From: JBBQSN01 sp963825505
Lineage (GTDB): Bacteria > Actinomycetota > Actinomycetes > Actinomycetales > CAWJMD01
DNA: 64,000 nucleotides
Assembly (NCBI GenBank): GCA_963825505.1
Contig: CAWGTL010000002.1
Span: forward strand, 124,001-188,000
Direction: 5' to 3'
The notes under the pieces: model-generated
Database searches by the model: none
Seen by the model: only the letters and a program-made list of their open reading frames with translations
What the model was told of the DNA's origin: nothing
Shown here: piece after piece, positions 8,230 through 16,023 of the stretch
Position numbering within the stretch: position 1 is the first letter of the stretch
Layout of the letters: the number at the start of each line of letters is the position of its first letter
Program-made: the position numbers and the translations under genes

Positions 8230-8765
8230 GGCAGCAGCGAGGTCAGGTACCGAGCGGTGTCGTCGGCGCCGTCACGGCCCTCGGCCACGGCGAACACCTC
8301 GACCGACAGGAACCGGTCGTCGCACACGAACCGGGCCAGGGCCTGGTCGCCGGACTGGTACGACACCCCGCCCCGGTCGGTGCCCGACTCGATCACCTGG
8401 TGGTCGGGGTTCTCCTCCAGGAGCGCCTCGACGCTGGTGGAGGCGCTGGCGAGGTCCTGCTCGGTGACCGTGAAGACGGCGTCACCGTCGCCGTCCTCGA
8501 CGCTGCAGACGAACAGCGCGTCGTCGCCGCCCCACGCACCGGTGGTGCGGGAGACCGCCAGGCCCTCGCGGCCGGTCATCAGGGCGACGGGATCCTCCGG
8601 TACGCCCGGGCACAGGTACGCGCCCTCGGCCCGGGTGGGCACGGGTGTCTCGACGTCCGGCCCGTCGGTGCAGCCGGCGAGCGCGACCAGCGCCAGCGCC
8701 GCGCCGAGGACGGCGGGGCGCAGCGCACGACCACGCGGTTCAGTCGTCGGCACCGGCACGTCCAC
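8196..8765 (-). CDS. Putative lipoprotein in type-VII-like locus
   Basis: The 189-residue product has a signal peptide and the lipobox L-A-G-C (cysteine near residue 32). The mature domain contains paired cysteines in Y-L-C-P-G, F-V-C-S-V, F-V-C-D-D and W-A-C-D-G, suggesting two disulfides outside the membrane. I recognise no named family. It overlaps the end of the upstream 664-residue substrate-like gene by 26 bases and the following lipoprotein gene by 34 bases. It is therefore part of one tightly packed operon and likely works with the secreted or surface product of that operon. Confidence 0.75.
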   Translation of the reverse strand: MDVPVPTTEPRGRALRPAVLGAALALVALAGCTDGPDVETPVPTRAEGAYLCPGVPEDPVALMTGREGLAVSRTTGAWGGDDALFVCSVEDGDGDAVFTVTEQDLASASTSVEALLEENPDHQVIESGTDRGGVSYQSGDQALARFVCDDRFLSVEVFAVAEGRDGADDTARYLTSLLPWACDGDPVPD

Positions 8766-10734
8766 GACCTTCGTCGAACGAGGAGTAGATGTCCGGTCCG
8801 AGCCCGGCGACGAAGTCCCCGACGTCGCTGGAGTTGACCCACTGCACGAAGTCGGCGCGCAGGGAGGCGTTGGAGCCTGGGTCGGCGAGGTCGCCGCCCG
8901 CGAACCAGGGGTACGGGTCGCCGTCCTGGTCCGTGGTGGACCCCGGCGGCAGGTGGTCCTCCAGCGCCAGCACCATCGCGATCTGCTGGTCGACGATCGC
9001 GGTCTGCTGGACGGTCAGGTTCTCGCCGTTCACCCGGTCGAGGTTGCCCGCGAAGGTGCCCTCGGCGAACTCGCTGCCCTGGCTGAGCGCCTGGTCGGCC
9101 AGGAAGCTGGTGAAGGTGCCGCCGGTGGGGATCAGGCCCGCGACGTCGCCGGCGAGCGAGATGTACTTCTTGGCCCGGTCGTCGGCGTCCTTGGCCTCGC
9201 CCTCGGTGCCCACCTCGAGGTTGCCGAGGACGTACCCGTTGAGCGAGGAGTTGTTGTACAGCGCGGAGCGCACCCCCGCGCCGTCGTCGCCGTCGTAGCC
9301 GTCGGCGGCCATCGAGAGCCGGTACCCGTTCCACTCCCGGGCGGCGTTGCCGACCTGCTCGACGGCGGCGTCGTCGGTGAGCACCTCGCTGAGCACGTCG
9401 TTCAGGTCCTCGGTCGAGAAGCCCGCGCCCGGGGGCAGCCCGGTGAGCCACGGGTCGGTGGCCTGCACGTCGTACCAGGTCGCGTCGCGGTCCTGACCCT
9501 GGGCCACGGCGTCGACGTCGGTGATGTACGTGGCGAACATGTGCCCGAGGCTGTCCTTGCCGGCGTCCGGGATGGCGGGGTCGCCGTCGCGGTTCGCCAG
9601 CTCCTCGACCGTCTGGGACATCAGCCAGGCCGCCCGCGAGGACATGTACGGGTCGTCCGGGTCGCGGTACGTCGTGGTCGCGGCGTCGAGGGCCTCGAAC
9701 AGCGTGTTGCCGCCGTCGGGGTTCATCGTCCGGTCCTCGGCGAAGTAGCTGATCCGGTCGTCGTGCATGACGTTGTTCTCGTCGGTGCCCGCGAAGAAGT
9801 CGAGGGCGGCCTCGGGCGTGCGCCCCATCGCCGAGAACAGGCCGACGAACGGGTCGTAGAAGCCGTCCTCGGTGCTGGTGCCGAGGAGGGGGCGGTCGTC
9901 GCCCATCATCGGGCCCCACACCGGGCCGTACTCGCCCTCCTCCCGCTCGAACTCGTAGAGGTGGTCGCCGATGTCGGTGAGGAACCCGGCCTCGTAGGTG
10001 CCGAACCGCAGCGTCTGCGACAGCGCCCACGACGCCATCCCGCGGTTCTCGGTGGCGTACTGCGCGAGCTCGGTGCCGTAGTCGTCGTCGAGGTACGAGC
10101 CGTTGGTGGCGGTGGCCAGCGCGTTGCCGAAGGTGGACATGAACGACTGCTGCAGGTCGCGCAGGTACTCGGTGACGTGCTGGTCCGACCCGTCCGGCGC
10201 GTCCGGCCAGTTCGGGTTCTGCATCCCGCCCTCGTCCCAGTCCTCGTAGACCTGGTTGAGGCGCTGGGCGACCGACAGCGTGCCCTCGGGGCCGAGGTCG
10301 TCGAACATCGTGCCGAGGACGAAGTCGTCGTCGCTGTGCCGGCCGAGGATGGCGGCGAGGTCGTGCAGCCTCGCGAGCTCCTCGGGGCCGGCGCCGTCGG
10401 GCAGGTCGGCGAACAGCACGGCGAGCTGCTCGCCGATCATCCGCCGGGTGGAGGAGGCGGTGTCGTACGGGATGTCGTAGCTGACGGTGCCGTTGAAGTC
10501 CTCGTCGCCCCCGTTGACCAGGATGGCGAGGTCGACCCGGTCGCCGAGCGCGGTGGCGGCGTCCTTGGCCTGGCTGACCTGGGCGGCCACGGCCGACAGC
10601 GAGGGCGCGCTGGTGACGGCGAGCGCCGCCGCGCTGCTGACGGTGCTCTGCTGGGTCTCCGCCGTGCTGGCGAAGGTGTTGATGGTGCTGACCACGCCCC
10701 GCAGGGCGCCGACGTCGATGCTGACCCGGACCAT
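8740..10734 (-). CDS. Large WXG-operon protein resembling DUF6571, candidate type VII substrate
   Basis: The 664-residue protein starts M-V-R-V-S-I-D-V-G-A-L-R-G-V-V. Its first 75 residues form a predicted alpha-helical hairpin like those of type VII substrates. The middle (residues 95-400) contains blocks such as D-D-L-G-P-E-G-T-L, A-L-A-T-A-T-N-G-S-Y and F-L-T-D-I-G-D-H-L-Y-E-F. I associate these with the actinobacterial DUF6571 family from memory. No toxin catalytic motif is evident. Ten residues from the end it carries Y-S-S-F-D (650-654), matching the YxxxD/E export motif of ESX substrates; no signal peptide or membrane segment is seen. The start overlaps the upstream stop as TGATG. The same frame stays open far upstream through the ATPase gene, which is only a composition effect. 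Confidence 0.75.
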   Translation of the reverse strand: MVRVSIDVGALRGVVSTINTFASTAETQQSTVSSAAALAVTSAPSLSAVAAQVSQAKDAATALGDRVDLAILVNGGDEDFNGTVSYDIPYDTASSTRRMIGEQLAVLFADLPDGAGPEELARLHDLAAILGRHSDDDFVLGTMFDDLGPEGTLSVAQRLNQVYEDWDEGGMQNPNWPDAPDGSDQHVTEYLRDLQQSFMSTFGNALATATNGSYLDDDYGTELAQYATENRGMASWALSQTLRFGTYEAGFLTDIGDHLYEFEREEGEYGPVWGPMMGDDRPLLGTSTEDGFYDPFVGLFSAMGRTPEAALDFFAGTDENNVMHDDRISYFAEDRTMNPDGGNTLFEALDAATTTYRDPDDPYMSSRAAWLMSQTVEELANRDGDPAIPDAGKDSLGHMFATYITDVDAVAQGQDRDATWYDVQATDPWLTGLPPGAGFSTEDLNDVLSEVLTDDAAVEQVGNAAREWNGYRLSMAADGYDGDDGAGVRSALYNNSSLNGYVLGNLEVGTEGEAKDADDRAKKYISLAGDVAGLIPTGGTFTSFLADQALSQGSEFAEGTFAGNLDRVNGENLTVQQTAIVDQQIAMVLALEDHLPPGSTTDQDGDPYPWFAGGDLADPGSNASLRADFVQWVNSSDVGDFVAGLGPDIYSSFDEGRGRAGADD

Positions 10735-11078
10735 CAGGGCACCCTCCCGGCGATCTGGCCGGCATCGGCCTTCCAGGCCTCCGGCCCCGGCACCAGCACC
10801 GTCTCGGGCTCGCTGGACCACTCGGTCTCGAGGTGGGACTCGGCGTCGACGAAGGCCGTGCGGACGGTGCTGCCGATGCCGGTGAGGTCGGTGACGAACG
10901 CCGCGGCGTCCGGGGACTCCCACGCGCCGTCGGTGATCGCCGAGCCCGCACCGGACAGCGGGTTGCCGCCCTGGTACGAGAGCGCGTCGACGGCGTCCGA
11001 CGCCGCGTTCTTCGCCCGCAGCCGCTTGGGCTTGAGCAGGTTCGGTTTCGCCTGCGGCTCTTCCTCGTCGCCCGCCAT
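10734..11078 (-). CDS. WXG100-like small protein (W-E-S variant)
   Basis: The 114-residue product starts at ATG 11078, preceded on the minus strand by a G-rich ribosome site (GGGGGATC, 5-7 bases away). Longer in-frame starts upstream lack such a site. The charged N-terminus is followed by two helices around D-G-A-W-E-S-P-D-A-A-A-F, the position of the WXG turn, here W-E-S. The helix-turn-helix length suits the ESAT-6/WXG100 family. No C-terminal YxxxD/E is present, so export might depend on the partner encoded next. It is the first gene of the operon running to 7462 and has the same upstream promoter layout as the WXG gene at 18969-19268. Confidence 0.7.
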   Translation of the reverse strand: MAGDEEEPQAKPNLLKPKRLRAKNAASDAVDALSYQGGNPLSGAGSAITDGAWESPDAAAFVTDLTGIGSTVRTAFVDAESHLETEWSSEPETVLVPGPEAWKADAGQIAGRVP

Positions 11079-11140
11079 CGCGGATCCCCCTCTGCGCTCG
11101 GCCGCACCGCCGACTCCGGTGCCGCACATGCCTGCCTGGC

Positions 11141-11197
11141 ACCCTAACCAGGTCGCGCGGACCCTCGCTGAGGTCGACCGCGCACCTGTGGACAACC
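11141..11197 (-). promoter_or_regulatory. Shared promoter architecture, copy 1 (upstream of WXG-like gene)
   Basis: On the minus strand GGTTGTCCACAGG (11197-11185) is followed, 38 bases later, by TAGGGT (11146-11141), which lies 63 bases before ATG 11078. The same two elements with identical spacing occur upstream of the second WXG gene. TAGGGT is a plausible -10 hexamer. The upstream element contains TTGTCCACA, identical to the actinobacterial DnaA-box consensus, but may be the site of another regulator. The whole 11079-11210 gap holds nothing else I can name. Confidence 0.5.
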
Positions 11198-11210
11198 GCG
11201 CCGGAGCGGC

Positions 11211-14200
11211 TCAACCGGGCGGTTCCGGCCCGTCCCCGGGCTCCTGCGGCCGGGGCGCCGCAGCGTTCGGCGCACCGGGCTCGGCCGGTGCGCGCCGCAC
11301 GGGGGCCTTCGCGGGGACGGCGGGCGCCGCCGGCACCTGCACCCACTCCCAGCCGCGCGAGGAGACCCGGATCGCCCGGCCCGCCGGCGCGGTGCCGGCG
11401 ACCGAGCGTGGCAGCCGGGTGGTGAACACGTCGCCGTCGGACGCCGAGCGGGGCGCCATCAGCACGCCGGTGCGGGCGCGGCGCATCGCGGCGGTCGGGC
11501 CGCGGTAGTACTGCTGCACCTCGTCGACCCCGCACGCGATCACGAGCGCGTCGACGTGGTCGCGCACCTGCTTGAGGTAGTCGTCGAGCACCGGGACCAG
11601 CGGGTGGTCGGCGCCCATCACCTCGTAGTCGTCGACCACGACGATCCGCGAGCCCTGCTTGGTGCCGAGCACGGCCCGCAGGTCGTCCGGCGAGACGGTG
11701 TCGTCGAAGACCGCCTTCACGCCGCGGACGCCGACCAGGTCGCGCAGCGGCGAGCGCCGCGGGGCCAGCACGACGGCCTGCCACCGGCGGGCGAGGGCGT
11801 CGACGACCATCCCCTGCAGCAGGGTGCTGCGGCCCGAGCGCGGCGGGCCGGCGACCAGGAAGCCGGGACCGTCCTCGAGCACGTCGTGCGCGACCAGACC
11901 GAGGGTGTCGCCGCCGACGCCGACGAGCAGCTCGCTCGGGGCGAGCGGCACGCGGGCGAGGCGGCGCGCGTCGGCCGAGGAGATCGTGGTGGGCAGCTCG
12001 TCGACGCGGGCCGGGCGCGCCTCGTGCGGGACGTCGCCGGTCAGGGACGTGGCCCGGCGGGCGAGCGCCTGCAGGGCGGCCACCTGCGCGGTGCCGGCCG
12101 GGTCGTCGTCGAGCAGGGCCACCTGCACCTCGGTGGGTCCGCCGGCGCGGAACGCGCGGCCCTCGGGCATCGAGGCGGGCACGTCCTTGGGCCGCATGCC
12201 GATGAGGGAGTAGTCCTCGGCCTGCGCCAGGCGCAGCACCACCCGGTCCTCGAGCAGGGTCGACATCCGTCCGGTGACCAGCGACCGGTCGCCCGACACG
12301 ACGAACCGGAGCCCGACGGCCGCCCCCTCGCGCATCAGGACGGTGACCTGCTCGACCAGCGTGCCGGAGTCGACCTGCTCGTACGCCGCCACGAACCCCT
12401 CCCAGCGGTCGAGCAGCACCACCAGGTACGGCAGCCGCTCGTCGGGCCGGCCGTCGGCCGTCACCGCCCGGCGCTGCTCGGCGACGTCGGCGAAGCCCTG
12501 CTCGGCCAGCAGGGTCTGCCGCCGGGCGACCTCGCGGCCGAGCAGCACGACCAGGCGCCGCACCCGGTCCTGCTGGTCGCGGCTGACGACGGCCCCCACG
12601 TGCGGCAGGGCCACCAGCGGCAGCAGCGCGTTGTTGCCGCAGTCGATCCCGTACAGGTGCAGGTCGCGTGGCGACACGGCGTCGGCCACCGCGCCCGCGA
12701 CCACCCGCAGCGCGCTGGAGCGTCCGGACCGGGGCTGCCCGGCGAAGGCGAGGTGGCCGCCGCGCTCGACGTCCCAGGTCATGGGGTCCTGCCGCTGCTC
12801 GCGCGGGTGGTCGCCCAGCCCGATCGGGAGCGGCGGCACCACGCCCACGACGGGGGCGTCGCCCGGCTCGCGCCCGCGCCACAGGTCGGCGAGCACCACC
12901 CGCTCGGGCAGGGCGGGCAGCCACGGGCTGGGCGGGGCGTGCACGTCCATCGCGTCGCCCGCCGCGGTGATCGCCGTGACCAGGGCACGCAGGTCGGTGG
13001 GCACCGCCATGTCGTCGTCGTCCCCCTCGGCCTCCCGCACGACCGGGGTGCCCATCGAGGCCCACTCCACCTCGCGCAGGCGCACCTCGGCGGCGTCGTC
13101 GTCGCCGCGCGGGCGGCCGCCGACCCGGGAGGACTGGAACGGCACCAGCGAGGTGTGGCCGGTGCGGGCCAGCGCGCGGCCCGGCGTGGACTGCGAGATG
13201 TGCGCGGCGTCGTTGGCGTCGATGACGTCCTGGCTGTCGCCCACGTCGGTGACCCGCAGCGCGATCCGCAGGTTGGTGTTCGACTTGATCTCGGCGGTGA
13301 CGACCCCGGCCGGGCGCTGGGTGGCGAGGATCAGGTGCACGCCGAGCGAGCGGCCCCGGCGGGCGATGTCGACCAGGCCGGTGACGAAGTCGGGCAGCTC
13401 GGAGACCAGCGCGGCGAACTCGTCGATGACGATGAGCAGGCGGGGCATCGGGGCGTCGCCGGGCTGCTTCGCGGCCAGGTAGTCCTCGATGTCCTTCGCG
13501 CCCGCTGCGGCCAGCTGGTGCTCGCGCCGACGCAGCTCCGCACCGAGGCTCTCCAGGGCGCGGCCGGTGAGGTGGCCGTCGAGGTCGGTGACCATCCCGA
13601 CGGTGTGCGGGAGGTCCTTGCAGTCCTTGAAGGCTGCGCCGCCCTTGTAGTCGACCAGCACGAACGTCATCTCGTCCGGGCGGTTGCCCACCGCCAGCGA
13701 GGCGATCAGGGTCTGCAGCAGCTCGGACTTGCCGGAGCCGGTGGTGCCGGCCACCAGGCCGTGCGGGCCGTCGCGCCGGATGTCGAGCTCGAACGGCCCG
13801 GAGGCGCCCTCGCCGATGACCGCCGCCGTGGTGCGGCCGCCGCGGCGCCACACCGCCTCGATCCGCTCGGGGGTGGGCGGGTCGAGCCGCAGCACCTCGA
13901 GCAGCCGGCTGGAGGTCGGGACGCTGGACGCCGGGCCCACCTGGCTGACGTCCTTGACCGGGGCGAGCGCCCGGGCGACCCGCTCGCACCAGGCGGTGGA
14001 GACCAGATCCGGTCGCACGCCGTCGGTGCTGGCGCCGGCGGTGACGTCGACGCGCAGCCGCCCGGCGTCGTCCGGGTCGGGGGCGACGACGGCGCGGCAC
14101 TCCTCCGGCAGCAGCCGGACGTCGGCGTCGAGGCAGCAGAACTGGATGCCGTGGGCAGGGCCCTGCCGCAGCAGCGTGACCATGCCGTTGCGCAGGCGCA

Positions 14201-16022
14201 GCTCGCGGGCGCCGTCGAGCACCACGAGCACGGGGTCGAAGTCCTCGGCCTCGGCGCCCTTCTCGGCCCGCTCGCGCCGGCTCTCCAGCAGCGCGAGCAG
14301 CTCGCCGATCCGGCGGCCGGTGGTCTGCTCGTCCGAGCCCACCCGGGCCAGCACCGGCGACTCGGCGTCGGTCCGCGCGTGCGGCAGCCAGCGCACGAAC
14401 TGCCAGTCGGCGGCCGGGTCGTCGGTCGTGTCCTCGCTGCCGTCCGGACCGCCCGCCTGCTCGGACCGGGTGTCGACGAGCACCACGACCTGGACGTCGG
14501 CGGGGCTGTGCAGCGCCGTGACCTGGGCGACCACCCAGCGGGCCAGCCGCCGAGGGCGCGGCCCCGGGCCGGCGAGGCCGACCACGCCCAGGGCGACCAG
14601 CGGGAGGGTGACCGGGACGTCCGGCGCGGTCCAGCTGATCGGGCCCTGGTGCGACTCGCGGGCGGGGTCGCGCAGGACGACCTCGCTGGGGGTGTCGGCC
14701 GTCCCGACCCGCGCGACCATCCAGTCCGGGTGGCCGCGCCGGCGTTCCCACAGCCGGGCCCGTGGCCCGGTGGCCATCAGCAGGACCTCGGCCGGGTCGG
14801 GCGCGTCGGTGCGCCGGGCGGTGCGCTCGACCACGAGCGCCTGGTGCGCCTCCTCCTCGATCGCGAGGGTGCGCTCCTCGTGCTCGGCGACCTGGGTCTT
14901 GTACCGGATCTTCTGGCTGCGCCGGCCCTGGCTGAAGTTGGCGATCATCATCACGGGCGACATCGCGACGAACATCAGCGTGTACGGCGAGCGCGTCATG
15001 GCGTACATGCCGGCGCCCATGAAGATCGGCGCGATCACCATGAGGAAGGGCAGGGGCATCTTCTCCGGCCGGGTGGGCAGCCGCGGCAGGCTGAACTCGG
15101 TCTTGCGCGGCTCGGGCAGCAGCCGCGGTGGGCGGTTGTAGTCCAGCGTCGCGCCGCCGGGGCTCGGCGACAGCGACGCGTCGGCCGGACGGACGGCGGT
15201 GAGCTCGAGCATCACGGCACCGACGGTCATCGCGTCGCCCGGCGTCCACGGCGTGCCCTCGGCGGTGACCGGCGTGCGGTCGACCTCCAGGAGCGCGCGC
15301 TCGTCGGCGGGGTCGACCGTGCGGTGCGGGGTGCGCACCTGGCTGAGCTGCTCGTCCGAGACCTGCCGGCGGCGACGTCGGCGGAACCGCCGCTTCTTCT
15401 CCGGTGCCGGCGCGACCCGCTCGCTCACCACGATCGGTCCCGACAGCGGACGGCGGCGGCCGGGTGCCGGCAGGGTGCGGCCGGCCGCGGCGGCCTCGGC
15501 GCGCACCACGACCTCGCCGTCGAGACCCACCACCACCGTGGCGACCCGGTCGGGCAGGCCGGGGTCGTCGAGCCGCAGGTCGCTGCCGGCCGCGGAGCCG
15601 AGGGCGTACTCGCCGACCCCGAGGCGGTGCACCACCCCGGCGCCCGGTCCGGACGCGACCCGGACCTCCACCGTGCCGTCCGGCTCCGCCAGCACGTCGG
15701 GCACGGCGCCGCCGACGCCGACCACGACGCCGTGCCGCAGGGCCGAGACCGCCACCTTCTGGTCCGGCGGGAGCGCCTCGGCGCCGAGGTGAAGCGGCGG
15801 TGCCGGGGCGGTGACCGCGCCGACCGTGGCGGTCGAGCCGACCACGCCCAGGTGCGCGCGCTGGTGCGTCAGCGCCTCGGGCACCGCCACGCCGAGGTGC
15901 TCGGCGAGCCGGCGGGCGAGGTCGGCGACGGACGCGTCGTCCTCGCAGTCCACCGCGACGTCGACGCGGGCGGCGGCCTCCGCCGGGCGGCGGGCGTCGA
16001 CCGCGGTGAGGAGCAGGCGCAC
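11211..16022 (-). CDS. FHA-FtsK/SpoIIIE-type ATPase of a type VII-like secretion system (EssC/EccC family)
   Basis: The 1603-residue membrane ATPase begins (GTG 16022) with a cytoplasmic region that includes a forkhead-associated-like segment near residues 128-180 (L-G-S-A-A-G-S-D-L-R-L-D-D-P). Two transmembrane segments follow near residues 320-363. A first FtsK domain has a complete Walker A G-T-T-G-S-G-K-S (about residue 757) and Walker B L-L-I-V-I-D-E-F. Two more ATPase domains have P-loops near 1090 and 1388 reading G-Q-P-R-S-G-R-S and G-P-P-R-S-G-R-S, where Arg replaces the usual Lys. The order FHA, two TM, three ATPases is that of EssC/EccC, the motor that recruits and drives WXG substrates across the membrane. 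The gene follows the BTAD gene after one base; eccB, eccD, eccE and mycP are not seen. Confidence 0.85.
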   Translation of the reverse strand: MRLLLTAVDARRPAEAAARVDVAVDCEDDASVADLARRLAEHLGVAVPEALTHQRAHLGVVGSTATVGAVTAPAPPLHLGAEALPPDQKVAVSALRHGVVVGVGGAVPDVLAEPDGTVEVRVASGPGAGVVHRLGVGEYALGSAAGSDLRLDDPGLPDRVATVVVGLDGEVVVRAEAAAAGRTLPAPGRRRPLSGPIVVSERVAPAPEKKRRFRRRRRRQVSDEQLSQVRTPHRTVDPADERALLEVDRTPVTAEGTPWTPGDAMTVGAVMLELTAVRPADASLSPSPGGATLDYNRPPRLLPEPRKTEFSLPRLPTRPEKMPLPFLMVIAPIFMGAGMYAMTRSPYTLMFVAMSPVMMIANFSQGRRSQKIRYKTQVAEHEERTLAIEEEAHQALVVERTARRTDAPDPAEVLLMATGPRARLWERRRGHPDWMVARVGTADTPSEVVLRDPARESHQGPISWTAPDVPVTLPLVALGVVGLAGPGPRPRRLARWVVAQVTALHSPADVQVVVLVDTRSEQAGGPDGSEDTTDDPAADWQFVRWLPHARTDAESPVLARVGSDEQTTGRRIGELLALLESRRERAEKGAEAEDFDPVLVVLDGARELRLRNGMVTLLRQGPAHGIQFCCLDADVRLLPEECRAVVAPDPDDAGRLRVDVTAGASTDGVRPDLVSTAWCERVARALAPVKDVSQVGPASSVPTSSRLLEVLRLDPPTPERIEAVWRRGGRTTAAVIGEGASGPFELDIRRDGPHGLVAGTTGSGKSELLQTLIASLAVGNRPDEMTFVLVDYKGGAAFKDCKDLPHTVGMVTDLDGHLTGRALESLGAELRRREHQLAAAGAKDIEDYLAAKQPGDAPMPRLLIVIDEFAALVSELPDFVTGLVDIARRGRSLGVHLILATQRPAGVVTAEIKSNTNLRIALRVTDVGDSQDVIDANDAAHISQSTPGRALARTGHTSLVPFQSSRVGGRPRGDDDAAEVRLREVEWASMGTPVVREAEGDDDDMAVPTDLRALVTAITAAGDAMDVHAPPSPWLPALPERVVLADLWRGREPGDAPVVGVVPPLPIGLGDHPREQRQDPMTWDVERGGHLAFAGQPRSGRSSALRVVAGAVADAVSPRDLHLYGIDCGNNALLPLVALPHVGAVVSRDQQDRVRRLVVLLGREVARRQTLLAEQGFADVAEQRRAVTADGRPDERLPYLVVLLDRWEGFVAAYEQVDSGTLVEQVTVLMREGAAVGLRFVVSGDRSLVTGRMSTLLEDRVVLRLAQAEDYSLIGMRPKDVPASMPEGRAFRAGGPTEVQVALLDDDPAGTAQVAALQALARRATSLTGDVPHEARPARVDELPTTISSADARRLARVPLAPSELLVGVGGDTLGLVAHDVLEDGPGFLVAGPPRSGRSTLLQGMVVDALARRWQAVVLAPRRSPLRDLVGVRGVKAVFDDTVSPDDLRAVLGTKQGSRIVVVDDYEVMGADHPLVPVLDDYLKQVRDHVDALVIACGVDEVQQYYRGPTAAMRRARTGVLMAPRSASDGDVFTTRLPRSVAGTAPAGRAIRVSSRGWEWVQVPAAPAVPAKAPVRRAPAEPGAPNAAAPRPQEPGDGPEPPG

Positions 16023-16023
16023 G

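Noticed and set aside
11185..11197. TTGTCCACA boxes (also 19376-19388 and 42625-42633) as a replication origin
   Set aside because: Only three scattered single boxes, no dnaA, dnaN or AT-rich region nearby; more likely promoter elements.
8740..15249. A 2169-codon continuous minus-strand frame covering the substrate-like gene and most of the ATPase gene
   Set aside because: Only the last 664 codons read as normal protein and have a proper start with TGATG coupling; the upstream part is Arg/Ala/Gly-rich antiphase of the well-supported FtsK/EssC-like gene.
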